Assembly (NCBI GenBank): GCA_020635015.1
Contig: JACKAP010000028.1
Location: 1 to 16,331, forward strand
Origin: Calditrichia bacterium
Lineage (GTDB): Bacteria; Calditrichota; Calditrichia; RBG-13-44-9; J075
DNA: 16,331 nucleotides
Direction: 5' to 3'
Under the pieces are notes generated by a model. It worked only from the letters and a program-made list of their open reading frames with translations. It was not told the origin of the DNA and searched no databases. A program made the position numbers and the translations under genes. Below are positions 1 to 6,896 of the stretch, one piece after another (within the stretch, counting starts at the first letter, position 1; each line of letters begins with the position of its first letter).

Positions 1-49
1 TTTCGGCAGACTCACGGCAGCCATGTTATGTTTGGTGTTCAACTTGTAA
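1..49 (+). CDS. IS982-like transposase, C-terminal fragment (partial at window edge)
   Basis: Frame 2 reads FGRLTAAMLCLVFNL and then stops with TAA at 47-49. This is identical to the last 15 residues of the full transposase at 5301-6191. Only the C-terminus is visible because the window begins inside the gene, so nothing can be said about whether this copy is intact. The DDE catalytic residues of this copy would lie upstream of the window. Confidence 0.85.
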   Translation, partial: FGRLTAAMLCLVFNL

Positions 50-55
50 TTCGCA
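1..55 (+). mobile_element. Right-hand end of an IS982-like insertion sequence, cut by the window edge
   Basis: These 55 bases are the exact reverse complement of 5295-5349, the end of the complete IS element described below. The visible terminus is TGCGAATTACAAGTTGA read inward on the minus strand. The element therefore lies in the opposite orientation to the complete copy. Its other end and any target duplication are outside the window; the 7 bases after the end are TATTAAA. Confidence 0.9.
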
Positions 56-56
56 T

Positions 57-185
57 ATTAAACGTCTGGATTTATCAAAGGACATGATTGATTTTGGTTG
101 GGTCCACAAGGACAGTCTATTATTATGGAGACGCTGCTTAAGTATAAATGAAAACTTTGAATTACGGGCTATACTTCCAATATGA
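57..185 (+). pseudogene. Possible coding remnant trapped between two insertion sequences
   Basis: The 127 bp between the IS982-like end (55) and the IS21 end (183) is open in one plus-strand frame for 42 codons. It includes stretches such as DMIDFGWVHKDSLLLWRRC and NENFELRAILPI, and stops at a TGA formed by the first bases of the IS21 element. The composition looks protein-like and is AT-richer than the neighbouring genes. It has no start or natural stop of its own, and I do not recognise the family. The opposite strand is also open across this stretch, so direction is uncertain. It may equally be non-coding. Confidence 0.3.
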
Positions 186-221
186 TCAACGACAATTATA
201 TTTCCCCACCGACGACAATTA
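183..221 (+). repeat. IS21 left terminal inverted repeat
   Basis: This 39-bp sequence is repeated perfectly in inverted orientation at 2588-2626. It contains the outer 20-bp transposase-site subrepeat at 189-208; a second, slightly diverged subrepeat follows at 212-231. Confidence 0.92.
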
Positions 222-284
222 GAATTCCCCAACTCTAATTGTTTGATTAAACTGTTCGGGTAGTCAACAGAGGAGGCTTCCCGG

Positions 285-1781
285 ATGGTTACAGATCATC
301 AGGTCAGGAGGTATTTCGCATTGTCGAAACAGGAAAAGACCCAGTCATTGGCGGCACTCAAGGCAGGCATGGATCGTAAGACGGCACGGAAGTATCTTCG
401 CCTGGGGAAGTTGCCCAGCGAATTACACAGCGAGCGTACCTGGCGTACGCGGGAGGATTCGTTTGCTGACGTATGGGGTGAGGTCGCAGCGCTGTTGGAA
501 GTGAATTGGGGCCTGGAAGCCAAGACCGTTTTCAACCATTTGCAGCGCAAGTATCCGGGAAACTTCTGCGATGGTCAGTTGCGCAGTTTCCAACGGAGGA
601 TCAAGCAATGGCGGGCCTTGAATGGCCCGGGCAAGGAAGTGTTTTTTGCCCAGGATCATTATCCCGGAGAATTATGCCAGTCGGATTTCACCGACCTGAA
701 AGATCTGGGGGTTACGATCAACAAGGCGCCCTTTCCGCATCTGCTGTATCATTTTGTGCTAACCTATTCCAACTGGGAGCACGGCAGCGTCTGTTTTTCG
801 GAGAGCTTTGAGTCGTTAAGCGAAGGTCTGCAGAAGGCCTTATGGGAATTGGGCGGTGTTCCGAAAGCGCATCAGAGCGACCGTTTAAGCGCAGCGGTGC
901 AGAACACCGGCAGCCGCCGGGAGTTTACGCAGGCTTACCGTGAACTGCTGGGCCACTACGGCCTGGAGGGCCGGAAGATCAACGCCCGGAAACCGCACGA
1001 GAATGGGGATGTAGAACAACGGCATTATCGTTTTCAGCGGGCGCTGGATCAGTCTTTGATGCTGCGCGGCCGCCGGGATTTTGAAAGCCGCGAGGCTTAT
1101 GAACGCTTTCTGAAGCAGTTGTTTAGCCAGCTCAATGCCGGGCGCCGGATGCGCTTTGAAGAAGAACAGCGCGTCTTAGGATCGCTACCTCTCAAACGGC
1201 TGGATGCCTTCAAGCGGTTGCATATCCGGGTAGGAGCAGGATCGACGATTCCGGTCAAGCATAATGTGTATTCGGTGCATAGCCGCTTGATCGGCGAGTG
1301 GATCACGGTTCGGCTTTATGCCGAATATCTGGAGGTCTGGTATGCCCAGCGGTTGGTCGAGCGGCTGCCCCGGTTGCGCGGGGAGGGGCAACATCATATT
1401 CAATACCGGCATATTATCGACTGGCTGATGCGAAAACCGGGGGCTTTTGCGAACTATCGCTACCGCAGCGATTTATTCCCCACTCACCGTTTCCGGATCG
1501 CCTACGACGACTTGAAAGCCCGGCGGCCGGCCGGCGCCGACAAAGAATACCTGCGGATCCTGCACCTGGCCGCCCGGGAGAATGAAATGGCGGTAGATGC
1601 GGCGCTGGAGCAGTTGATCGCAGCAGAGAAACCGTTGGACAGCCGGGCGGTGGAAGCGATCGTCAAGTCTGAGGGGCAGTTGCCTGATGTGAAGGCGGTA
1701 AAAGTTGACTGTGTGGATATCAACCATTACGACAGCCTGCTGAGCGAGTTCGCGCTCCCGGCCGGCGAGGGGGCGCCATGA
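285..1781 (+). CDS. istA: IS21-family transposase IstA
   Basis: This 498-residue DDE transposase catalyses strand transfer of the IS21 element in concert with IstB. The N-terminal ~60 residues look like a DNA-binding helix-turn-helix region (KAGMDRKTARKYLRLGK). The rve/RNase H-like core supplies the acidic residues D134 (QSDFTDL), D199 (HQSDRLSAAV) and E244 (PHENGDVEQ, the position of the family's KGKVE motif). The C-terminus (about 320-385) resembles the small beta-barrel found in IstA proteins. ATG at 285 has a strong AGGAGG at 271-276. The stop overlaps the istB start as ATGA at 1778-1781, so translation is probably coupled. Length and motifs are those of a full IstA; no frameshift is seen. 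Confidence 0.96.
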   Translation: MVTDHQVRRYFALSKQEKTQSLAALKAGMDRKTARKYLRLGKLPSELHSERTWRTREDSFADVWGEVAALLEVNWGLEAKTVFNHLQRKYPGNFCDGQLRSFQRRIKQWRALNGPGKEVFFAQDHYPGELCQSDFTDLKDLGVTINKAPFPHLLYHFVLTYSNWEHGSVCFSESFESLSEGLQKALWELGGVPKAHQSDRLSAAVQNTGSRREFTQAYRELLGHYGLEGRKINARKPHENGDVEQRHYRFQRALDQSLMLRGRRDFESREAYERFLKQLFSQLNAGRRMRFEEEQRVLGSLPLKRLDAFKRLHIRVGAGSTIPVKHNVYSVHSRLIGEWITVRLYAEYLEVWYAQRLVERLPRLRGEGQHHIQYRHIIDWLMRKPGAFANYRYRSDLFPTHRFRIAYDDLKARRPAGADKEYLRILHLAARENEMAVDAALEQLIAAEKPLDSRAVEAIVKSEGQLPDVKAVKVDCVDINHYDSLLSEFALPAGEGAP

Positions 1782-2590
1782 ACGGCAAGGAAATCCATCA
1801 GCAACTGAATGAAACGCTGAAAGCCCTGTGCCTTCCCACCATCCGGAAAAGTTACGCCGGGCAGGCCGACATGGCCCGGGCCGAGGCGCTCAGCTATGAA
1901 CATTACCTGTTGGAAGTGGCACAACTGGAAGCCGCGTACCGGCGCAACAACCGGATCGAGCGCTATTTGAGGGATTCCAAACTGCCCCTCGATAAATCGA
2001 TGGCGACCTTCGAGCGAAAGCGTCTGCCCCGGCGAATCGATGGGCAGTTGAGCGCCTTGCTGGATGGTTCTTTTTTAGACCGAACCGAAAATATCCTGGC
2101 CTTCGGAAATCCGGGAAGTGGCAAAACCCATTTGCTCTGCGGGATATCCCAGGAGTTGGTCTACCAGGAAAGGCGTATCAAATTCTTTCCCTGCCATCAG
2201 CTGGTTCAGGAACTGCTGGTCGCCAAACAGGAGTTGAAACTGCCCAAATTCCTGAACCAGTTGAATAAATACGATGCGATCTTGATCGACGATATCGGCT
2301 ATGTCCAGCAAAGCAGGACTGAAATGGAGGTACTCTTTACCTTGCTGGCGCACCGCTACGAACGCGGCAGCGTGATGATCACCAGCAACCTCCCCTTTTC
2401 GCAATGGGAAAAGATCTTTCATGATCCCATGACCACGGCTGCAGCAATTGACCGTCTGGTTCATCACAGCATTATTCTGGAACTCAACTTGCCGAGCTAC
2501 CGTCTGGAGCAGGCTCAGAATCAAGGCAAGCATGCAGAAAAAGAAGCGCTTAATGAGCAGAAATCGCCCTTAAAAAATGGGGAGAAATAA
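1778..2590 (+). CDS. istB: IS21-family AAA+ helper ATPase IstB
   Basis: This 270-residue AAA+ ATPase of the DnaA/DnaC-like clade acts with IstA to select and remodel target DNA. Walker A is GNPGSGKT at 110-117, Walker B is AILIDD at 167-172, and the sensor-1 region is ITSN at 201-204. An IDRLVHHS segment at 224-231 is a family hallmark. The N-terminal ~80 residues are helical, as in IstB. The start overlaps the istA stop by 4 bases. The stop codon (2588-2590) lies inside the inner subrepeat of the right IS end. The gene is full length and appears intact. Confidence 0.96.
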   Translation: MNGKEIHQQLNETLKALCLPTIRKSYAGQADMARAEALSYEHYLLEVAQLEAAYRRNNRIERYLRDSKLPLDKSMATFERKRLPRRIDGQLSALLDGSFLDRTENILAFGNPGSGKTHLLCGISQELVYQERRIKFFPCHQLVQELLVAKQELKLPKFLNQLNKYDAILIDDIGYVQQSRTEMEVLFTLLAHRYERGSVMITSNLPFSQWEKIFHDPMTTAAAIDRLVHHSIILELNLPSYRLEQAQNQGKHAEKEALNEQKSPLKNGEK

Positions 2591-2660
2591 TTGTCGTCGG
2601 TGGGGAAATATAATTGTCGTTGATCACGTGTCGGAATTTGCACTTGCACCACCCGGCGCC

Positions 2661-2685
2661 ATGCCCCTTGCCCCATGCGCCTTGC
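2661..2685. repeat. Short degenerate heptanucleotide repeat
   Basis: Just downstream of the IS21 element the sequence runs in 7-base steps (ATGCCCC, TTGCCCC, ATGCGCC, then TTGC). It lies between the IS and the 3' end of the minus-strand gene ending at 2731. It is short, and significant mainly because similar 7-bp periodicity occurs elsewhere in the window. Confidence 0.5.
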
Positions 2686-2730
2686 AAAAATATCATGCAG
2701 AAATTTAGGCCGAATTACGGCTGCCCGGCT

Positions 2731-3174
2731 TCACCGGCCGGCAATCGCAGGCTTTTCGGACGCCGGGGCTTGCTCCCGCTCCAGCATCGCCTGATATTCC
2801 TTCAGGATGCAGCAGCACTGCTTGCGAATGCAATCGTTCTTTTCGAACTCGAGATTGCGCTTCAGGTAAAACATGGCATACTTGTGCTGCATCTTGAACA
2901 GGGTGATCATGGCCAGTTGGCGCACTTTCGGATTTTTAGATTTCCGGAAAATGTGCAGAATGTCCAACCCGGCGGCATCGACATCCAGGTTGTCGGCATG
3001 GCGGATGATCAACTGCATCGCCGATTGCTGCAATCCCTCATTCCCGGTCTGGATCGCTTTGACCAGATTCTTGCCGAACACCTCCCAGTCGGTTTGCTGC
3101 GCCTGTGCCTGGCTCAGAAAGAGAAACAACACGCCTATGAAGCAAAAACTCATGAATAAACGATTCTTTTTCAT
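2731..3174 (-). CDS. Secreted small alpha-helical (HEAT-like) repeat protein, unknown function
   Basis: This 147-residue protein begins MKKNRLFMSF and has a clear signal peptide: positive N-terminus, hydrophobic core at about residues 6-20, and likely signal-peptidase cleavage after SQAQA (about residue 25). The mature ~120 residues are almost entirely helical, with HEAT-like spacing (for example NPKVRQLAMITLFKMQHKYA). A CIRKQCCCI cysteine cluster lies near the C-terminus. I chose the ATG at 3174 over an upstream in-frame start because AAAGGAGG sits 7 bases before it and the signal peptide starts there. The gene lies downstream of, and on the same strand as, the sigma-54 activator, with a 264-bp gap holding a putative -24/-12 promoter and activator site. 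I do not recognise a named family; HEAT is a structural guess. Confidence 0.8.
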   Translation of the reverse strand: MKKNRLFMSFCFIGVLFLFLSQAQAQQTDWEVFGKNLVKAIQTGNEGLQQSAMQLIIRHADNLDVDAAGLDILHIFRKSKNPKVRQLAMITLFKMQHKYAMFYLKRNLEFEKNDCIRKQCCCILKEYQAMLEREQAPASEKPAIAGR

Positions 3175-3215
3175 AACGGTCCTCCTTTTAGGGTATAATC
3201 TGCTATCTGACATTA

Positions 3216-3232
3216 CCCCAAATACAGTGCCA
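3216..3232 (-). promoter_or_regulatory. Candidate sigma-54 (-24/-12) promoter, one mismatch
   Basis: The minus strand reads TGGCAC-TGTAT-TTGGG. The -24 hexamer is a perfect match to the sigma-54 consensus TGGCAC-N5-TTGC and the spacing is right, but the invariant C of the -12 GC is G. It lies 42-58 bases upstream of the ATG of the secreted helical-repeat gene. The call leans on the upstream activator-like site at 3293-3308 and the adjacent sigma-54 activator gene. Confidence 0.45.
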
Positions 3233-3292
3233 AAACTTCATGGAGAGGACAAGAAACACCCTAACTGCATAGAAAAACAAGAGATTGAACCC

Positions 3293-3308
3293 TGTACACT
3301 TTTGAACA
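3293..3308. promoter_or_regulatory. Candidate upstream activator site (TGT-N10-ACA inverted repeat)
   Basis: TGTACACTTTTGAACA is an inverted repeat with one mismatch (TGTACA, 4-base spacer, TGAACA). The plus-strand sequence differs from the site at 13411-13426 (TGTTCATTTTTGAACA) at only two positions. TGT-N10-ACA is the form bound by Fis-type HTH domains of sigma-54 activators such as NifA. It is centred about 70 bp upstream of the candidate -24 element at 3227-3232, a usual distance for an enhancer. A further half-site (TGTTCA) is at 3343-3348. Confidence 0.5.
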
Positions 3309-3438
3309 GTTGCCCGGTGCCGGTTCGGCTGCAACTCGCAAATGTTCACGAAAACTTTCCGATATTTGTTTTTAATGAAGTTAAGGGATCTAAAATTTGC
3401 GAGGGATCTGATGATCTCGTCATTTGTATCGCAAGAAA

Positions 3439-5007
3439 TTACGTTTCACTATCAATTCCCAGCCGGCTCATCTTGTAGCGGATGGTCGCCTCGGAGATAC
3501 GCAGGATCCGCGCCGCCCGGGATTTGTTCCCCTCGCTGGCGGCAAGGGCCTGTTCAATCAACTGCTTCTCCAGTTCCGCCAGGCTCTCCGGAAGTGATTG
3601 CGCGGTAGACAGATCCGCCGGCATCCCCGCCGGCCGGGCCGCATGATTGCGGAACTCTTTAGGCAGGATCTCCTCGTCCAGCAGCCGTGCATCTGCCGGC
3701 GCAACCGTCACCAGGCGTTCGATAAAATTTTCCAGTTCCCGGATGTTTCCCCGCCAGGGATGATGGAGCATAAAAGCCAGGAGCAGGCGACTGAAAGCCT
3801 CTGCCGGCTTGCCCTGCTTGCGGGCAAAATTTTCCAGGAAATAGTGCGCCAGGGTGGGAATATCCTCCCGGCGCTCCTGCAAAGCCGGCACATCGATGGG
3901 GTAGATATTCAAGCGATAATAGAGATCCTCCCGGAAGTCTCCCGCTTCCACGGCCTGAACCAGGGGCACGCTGCAGGCGGCGATGACCCGCACATTCACC
4001 TGCCGGGTGCGGTTGCTGCCCAGGGGGCGGATCTCCCCTCCCTGAAGCACCCGCAGCAGTTTGGCCTGCATTTCCAGGGGCAGGTTGGTGATCTCATCCA
4101 TCAGCAAGGTGCCGTTATCGGCGGCGGCAAAGAGCCCCGGGCGATCCGACGCCGCTCCGGTGAAGGCCCCTTTGACGTGCCCGAAGAGCTCGCTTTCGAT
4201 CAGATGCTCGGAAATTGCGCCGCAATCGACTGCCACAAACGGCTGCTCGTTGCGCTTGCTGAAGTGGTGGATCGCCCGGGCGACGAGCTCTTTTCCGGTA
4301 CCGCTTTCTCCTTCCAGCAACACCCGCACATCGCAGCGGGTGGCGGCTTCTACGGCATTGAGCAGTTCGATAAAGCGGCGGCTTTTGCCGATCAGCCCCA
4401 GCCCACGGTATTTGGCCAGCAATGCCGGGCGACTGGCTGAGGGCATAAAATAGCGGCGCACCCGCTGGGCATTGCTCACATACGGCGCGGCGATTGCCCC
4501 CAGTTGCGCCAGCCTTTCCCGGTCATTTTCATCAAATCCGTTACTTTGATACTTTAGCAGCAGCAGATACCCGGTCGCCATCCCGTCACAAATCAGCGCC
4601 ACGCACAGCACTGAGCGCACCGCACCGGTTTTGCAGAAATTTTTACGAAAGCGCCGGTCGCAGGTGATATCCCGGCTCAGGAAAGGCTGTTGATGTTTGC
4701 CGACCCAGCCGGCGATCTTTTCCGGGAGCGCCGCATCGGCGGAATGATCGTCTCCGGTACTCTCGCGGACGATCGTCTTGACGGTCTCCTGGGTCAGGGG
4801 ATTGATCATCAGCAATGCAGCGACATCCGCCCGAAACAGCCCGAGCATCTTCCCGGTAACGATCCGCAGCATCTCGGGAAAATCCTGTTGCTGCCCCAGC
4901 AGAAATGCCATATCCAGCAATATTTCCTGCTGCTGAAGCTGCGCTCTGAGGGTCCCCGGGGTATCTCGATTATCGAGTTCGATGTCCGGTTTTTGAATAC
5001 AAGTCAT
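3439..5007 (-). CDS. Sigma-54-dependent transcriptional activator (GAF - AAA+ - Fis HTH)
   Basis: This 522-residue bacterial enhancer-binding protein opens sigma-54 promoters by ATP hydrolysis. A GAF-type sensor covers roughly residues 25-177; there is no receiver domain, so control is probably by a small ligand or redox signal rather than phosphorelay. The AAA+ domain has Walker A GESGTGKE (233-240), the sigma-54-contacting GAFTGA loop (280-285), Walker B GTLLMDEI (299-306) and the REDLYYRLN arginine region (359-367). A C-terminal Fis-type HTH spans about 477-515 (NKSRAARILRISEATIRYKM). The frame stays open to 5091, but I chose ATG 5007 because GCGAGG precedes it and the extra 28 residues look non-coding. 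Likely targets are suggested by the paired sites at 3293-3308 and 13411-13426. Confidence 0.95.
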   Translation of the reverse strand: MTCIQKPDIELDNRDTPGTLRAQLQQQEILLDMAFLLGQQQDFPEMLRIVTGKMLGLFRADVAALLMINPLTQETVKTIVRESTGDDHSADAALPEKIAGWVGKHQQPFLSRDITCDRRFRKNFCKTGAVRSVLCVALICDGMATGYLLLLKYQSNGFDENDRERLAQLGAIAAPYVSNAQRVRRYFMPSASRPALLAKYRGLGLIGKSRRFIELLNAVEAATRCDVRVLLEGESGTGKELVARAIHHFSKRNEQPFVAVDCGAISEHLIESELFGHVKGAFTGAASDRPGLFAAADNGTLLMDEITNLPLEMQAKLLRVLQGGEIRPLGSNRTRQVNVRVIAACSVPLVQAVEAGDFREDLYYRLNIYPIDVPALQERREDIPTLAHYFLENFARKQGKPAEAFSRLLLAFMLHHPWRGNIRELENFIERLVTVAPADARLLDEEILPKEFRNHAARPAGMPADLSTAQSLPESLAELEKQLIEQALAASEGNKSRAARILRISEATIRYKMSRLGIDSET

Positions 5008-5294
5008 GAATGCCTCGCTTCCCCCATTCCGGGAAATGCCTGCAGTCCCAATACCTGACGTATAAAAACCGGTAGCGGCTGCCGCAAACATCTTAAAGTC
5101 TGACGTTCTTTTCGCGGAACAGTTGCAAAACGGACCACATTGGCCGGGGCACCGGGCGCCGGGATGCGACTGAAACGCTCCGATCTCTTCAAACTAACTG
5201 CGGGAAGAACCGGATGCACGCTTGCGAAATCAGCCGCTGAAATGTATATTCCGGGGTTAAATGTGGATTACGATATCGTTATATGGGTTACTAA
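5008..5294. other. Intergenic region upstream of the sigma-54 activator
   Basis: This 287-bp stretch separates the activator start from the IS982-like element. It should hold the activator promoter, but I see no convincing -35/-10 or -24/-12 pair. A 10-bp perfect palindrome (ACGATATCGT, 5270-5279) lies close to the IS insertion point. The two short ORFs that can be read here resemble no protein I know and have no ribosome binding site. Confidence 0.4.
5288..5294. repeat. Target-site duplication, left copy
   Basis: TTACTAA here is repeated directly at 6278-6284, exactly bordering the 17-bp inverted repeats of the IS. Removing the IS and one copy restores a near-palindrome (ATGGG-TTACTAATAAG-CCCAT), so the element entered the middle of a short inverted repeat. 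Confidence 0.75.
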
Positions 5295-6277
5295 TGCGAA
5301 TTACAAGTTGAACACCAAACATAACATGGCTGCCGTGAGTCTGCCGAAAACATGGGTGATTAACCCCTGATATGACCGAACTTTAGAAGCCGTTTGAATA
5401 CCAGTTTTCTGGTCAAGCCAATTGAATAAGGATTCAATTGGCTGGCGAACACTACTGACAGCTGTTGAGAAAAGTTTTTGCAGATAATCCAATTCTGTTT
5501 GTTGTCCCTTTTTCTTCTTTATGGGGGTATGTATATGAAAATTTTGTATTTGTTTTGCCGCTTCCATTAGTAGCTGTTTGATGTATGCTTTATCGGCATA
5601 CAGTTCGCCGTGATGTAATTGTGGCAAAATAATTTCCAGCGCCTTTAGATCATTTTCGCTTGCGGGGGTTAAACCAATGTAATCCGCATTCGGTAATTTG
5701 CCGGGCCGCCGGGAAGCCAGAATATGAAGTTTAACGCCATAGTAATAAATGCTTTTGGAAGCACAATAGCCTTTATTGGCAAACTCCGCAGCCACCTTCG
5801 CCTGAGCACTTCTTTTGGCGCCGGCTAAGATGATGGGCATAGAATCAATGAGCTTAATATCCTTTAACACCCCTTGTTGTGGTAAATTGGAAACGGTCTT
5901 TTCAACTAATGCCGGAAAAACGTCACAGAGGAAATTCAGCCGTCTAACAAAGACGCCATATGCCGGTAGATTTGGAAACCAATCCAGCAAATGATTGCAG
6001 GTATATCGATAAATATCAGACAGTTCACGATGCTTGTTGATCAGCCCAAACAGATAAATCGTTATGGCTTCTACATCAGTAAAAATAGGTTTAGAATTAT
6101 TACTCATTCGTTGACTATACACCCATAATTCATTATGATAACAGTGATAAACATATTCATACAATGTAATCAATTGAAGTTGCCAATCCATCTTTGCCCT
6201 TCTCCTTCTGTTGTTTTCTCTTTGGTCAAAAGAAATATAACAACAGGAGAGAAGGGCTTTTCAACTTGTAATTCGCA
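5295..6277 (-). mobile_element. Complete IS982-like insertion sequence (983 bp)
   Basis: The ends are perfect 17-bp inverted repeats (TGCGAATTACAAGTTGA at 5295-5311 and its complement at 6261-6277). They are flanked by a 7-bp direct repeat TTACTAA (5288-5294 and 6278-6284), which I read as the target-site duplication. The single transposase gene fills almost the whole element. The 55 bases seen of the copy at 1-55 are identical to this one. The own-target duplication shows this copy arrived as a single-element insertion. Family assignment rests on protein motifs and size; the ends do not show the AC-type termini common in IS982, so IS5/IS4-type alternatives stay open. Confidence 0.9.
5301..6191 (-). 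CDS. DDE transposase, IS982-like
   Basis: This 296-residue transposase has a Transposase_11-type DDE core: D116 (LIDSMPI), D200 (ELYADKAYI) and E253 (RQPIESLFNWLD). The segment NKGYCASKSIYYYGVKLH (139-156) matches the conserved region between the first two acidic residues in IS982-family proteins (GYCASKK..FYGYKLHL). The N-terminal ~100 residues are helical and probably bind the IS ends. ATG at 6191 is preceded by a GGAGAAGGG ribosome binding site. The stop codon lies within the terminal inverted repeat. Base use is clearly AT-richer than in the flanking host genes, consistent with recent acquisition. There is no frameshift, so it is probably active. Confidence 0.93.
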   Translation of the reverse strand: MDWQLQLITLYEYVYHCYHNELWVYSQRMSNNSKPIFTDVEAITIYLFGLINKHRELSDIYRYTCNHLLDWFPNLPAYGVFVRRLNFLCDVFPALVEKTVSNLPQQGVLKDIKLIDSMPIILAGAKRSAQAKVAAEFANKGYCASKSIYYYGVKLHILASRRPGKLPNADYIGLTPASENDLKALEIILPQLHHGELYADKAYIKQLLMEAAKQIQNFHIHTPIKKKKGQQTELDYLQKLFSTAVSSVRQPIESLFNWLDQKTGIQTASKVRSYQGLITHVFGRLTAAMLCLVFNL

Positions 6278-6350
6278 TTACTAATAAGCCCATTTACCTA
6301 TAAACAAAAAAAATAAATGTCATCAACATTCAGCCAAATCCCTGGTAATT

Positions 6351-6896
6351 ATGACAGATTTATATGATGTCACCTTGGTAAAACAATGCCTGGAAGGCAA
6401 TCAGCAGGCTTTTGAAGCGGTTATCGACAAATATCAGGGTGTGGTATACAACATGGCTTTCCGCATGGTCAATGATCGGGATGACGCCCAGGACATCGCG
6501 CAAACGGTATTTATAAAGGTGTATCGCAATCTCAATCGATATAACTCGAAGTATAAATTTTTCAGCTGGCTATACCGAATTGCCATGAATGAAACGGTCA
6601 ATTTCCTGAAGCGCCGGCGCCCCGGCGAGCCGGTCGAATATCATCACCTGCCCGGCGATGCCAGCCCGGAAAGCCTTTACGACCGCTCAGAACAGCAAGA
6701 CACCCTGCAGCAGGCGATCGGCGAATTGAAACCGGATTACCGAATTGTGATCATCCTGAAGCATCTTCAGGAATTTTCCTATCTGGAGATTTCCGAACTG
6801 CTGAATATTCCGGAGAAGACCGTCAAATCCCGTCTGTTTACCGCCCGCCAGCTGCTGCGGGAGATATTGCTGAAAAAAGGAGTTCGTTTTGGTTGA
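6351..6896 (+). CDS. ECF RNA polymerase sigma factor (RpoE-like)
   Basis: This 181-residue group IV sigma factor redirects RNA polymerase to stress promoters. The sigma-2 region covers about residues 20-90 (FRMVNDRDDAQDIAQTVFIK, then the -10-binding segment with FSWLYRIAMNETVNFLKRRR). The sigma-4 HTH covers about 120-172 (YLEISELLNIPEKTVKSRLF). No sigma-1 or sigma-3 region is present, as expected for ECF factors. ATG at 6351 has only a weak ribosome site (CTGG). The stop TGA (6894-6896) overlaps the TTG start of the anti-sigma gene. It is the first gene of a three-gene operon with an anti-sigma factor and a PrsW-type protease. An IS lies only 73 bp upstream of the start codon and may have displaced the native promoter. 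Confidence 0.95.
   Translation: MTDLYDVTLVKQCLEGNQQAFEAVIDKYQGVVYNMAFRMVNDRDDAQDIAQTVFIKVYRNLNRYNSKYKFFSWLYRIAMNETVNFLKRRRPGEPVEYHHLPGDASPESLYDRSEQQDTLQQAIGELKPDYRIVIILKHLQEFSYLEISELLNIPEKTVKSRLFTARQLLREILLKKGVRFG

Larger units (their letters stand above)
183..2626 (+). mobile_element. Complete IS21-family insertion sequence (2444 bp)
   Basis: The ends at 183-221 and 2588-2626 are perfect 39-bp inverted repeats beginning TGATCAACGACAATTATATT. Each end carries two copies of a ~20-bp subrepeat: left 189-208 and 212-231, right 2578-2597 and 2601-2620. Multiple terminal repeats of this kind are typical of the IS21 family, as are the length and the overlapping istA-istB pair. The inner right subrepeat overlaps the istB stop codon. 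The flanking bases (AATA on the left, CGTG on the right) do not match, so no target duplication is visible. Both genes are intact, so the element is probably functional. Confidence 0.95.

Noticed and set aside
2614..3159. Plus-strand 181-codon open frame opposite the secreted helical-repeat gene
   Set aside because: No ribosome binding site or signal, while the minus-strand frame has a strong ribosome site, a signal peptide and a promoter-like element.
5092..5294. GTTC...GAAC inverted repeat upstream of the sigma-54 activator as an autoregulatory site
   Set aside because: Its spacing does not fit TGT-N10-ACA and there is no -24/-12 pair nearby.
1..6284. Composite transposon formed by the two IS982-like copies
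   Set aside because: The right copy is flanked by its own 7-bp duplication, which is expected for independent insertion and not for the outer end of a composite unit.
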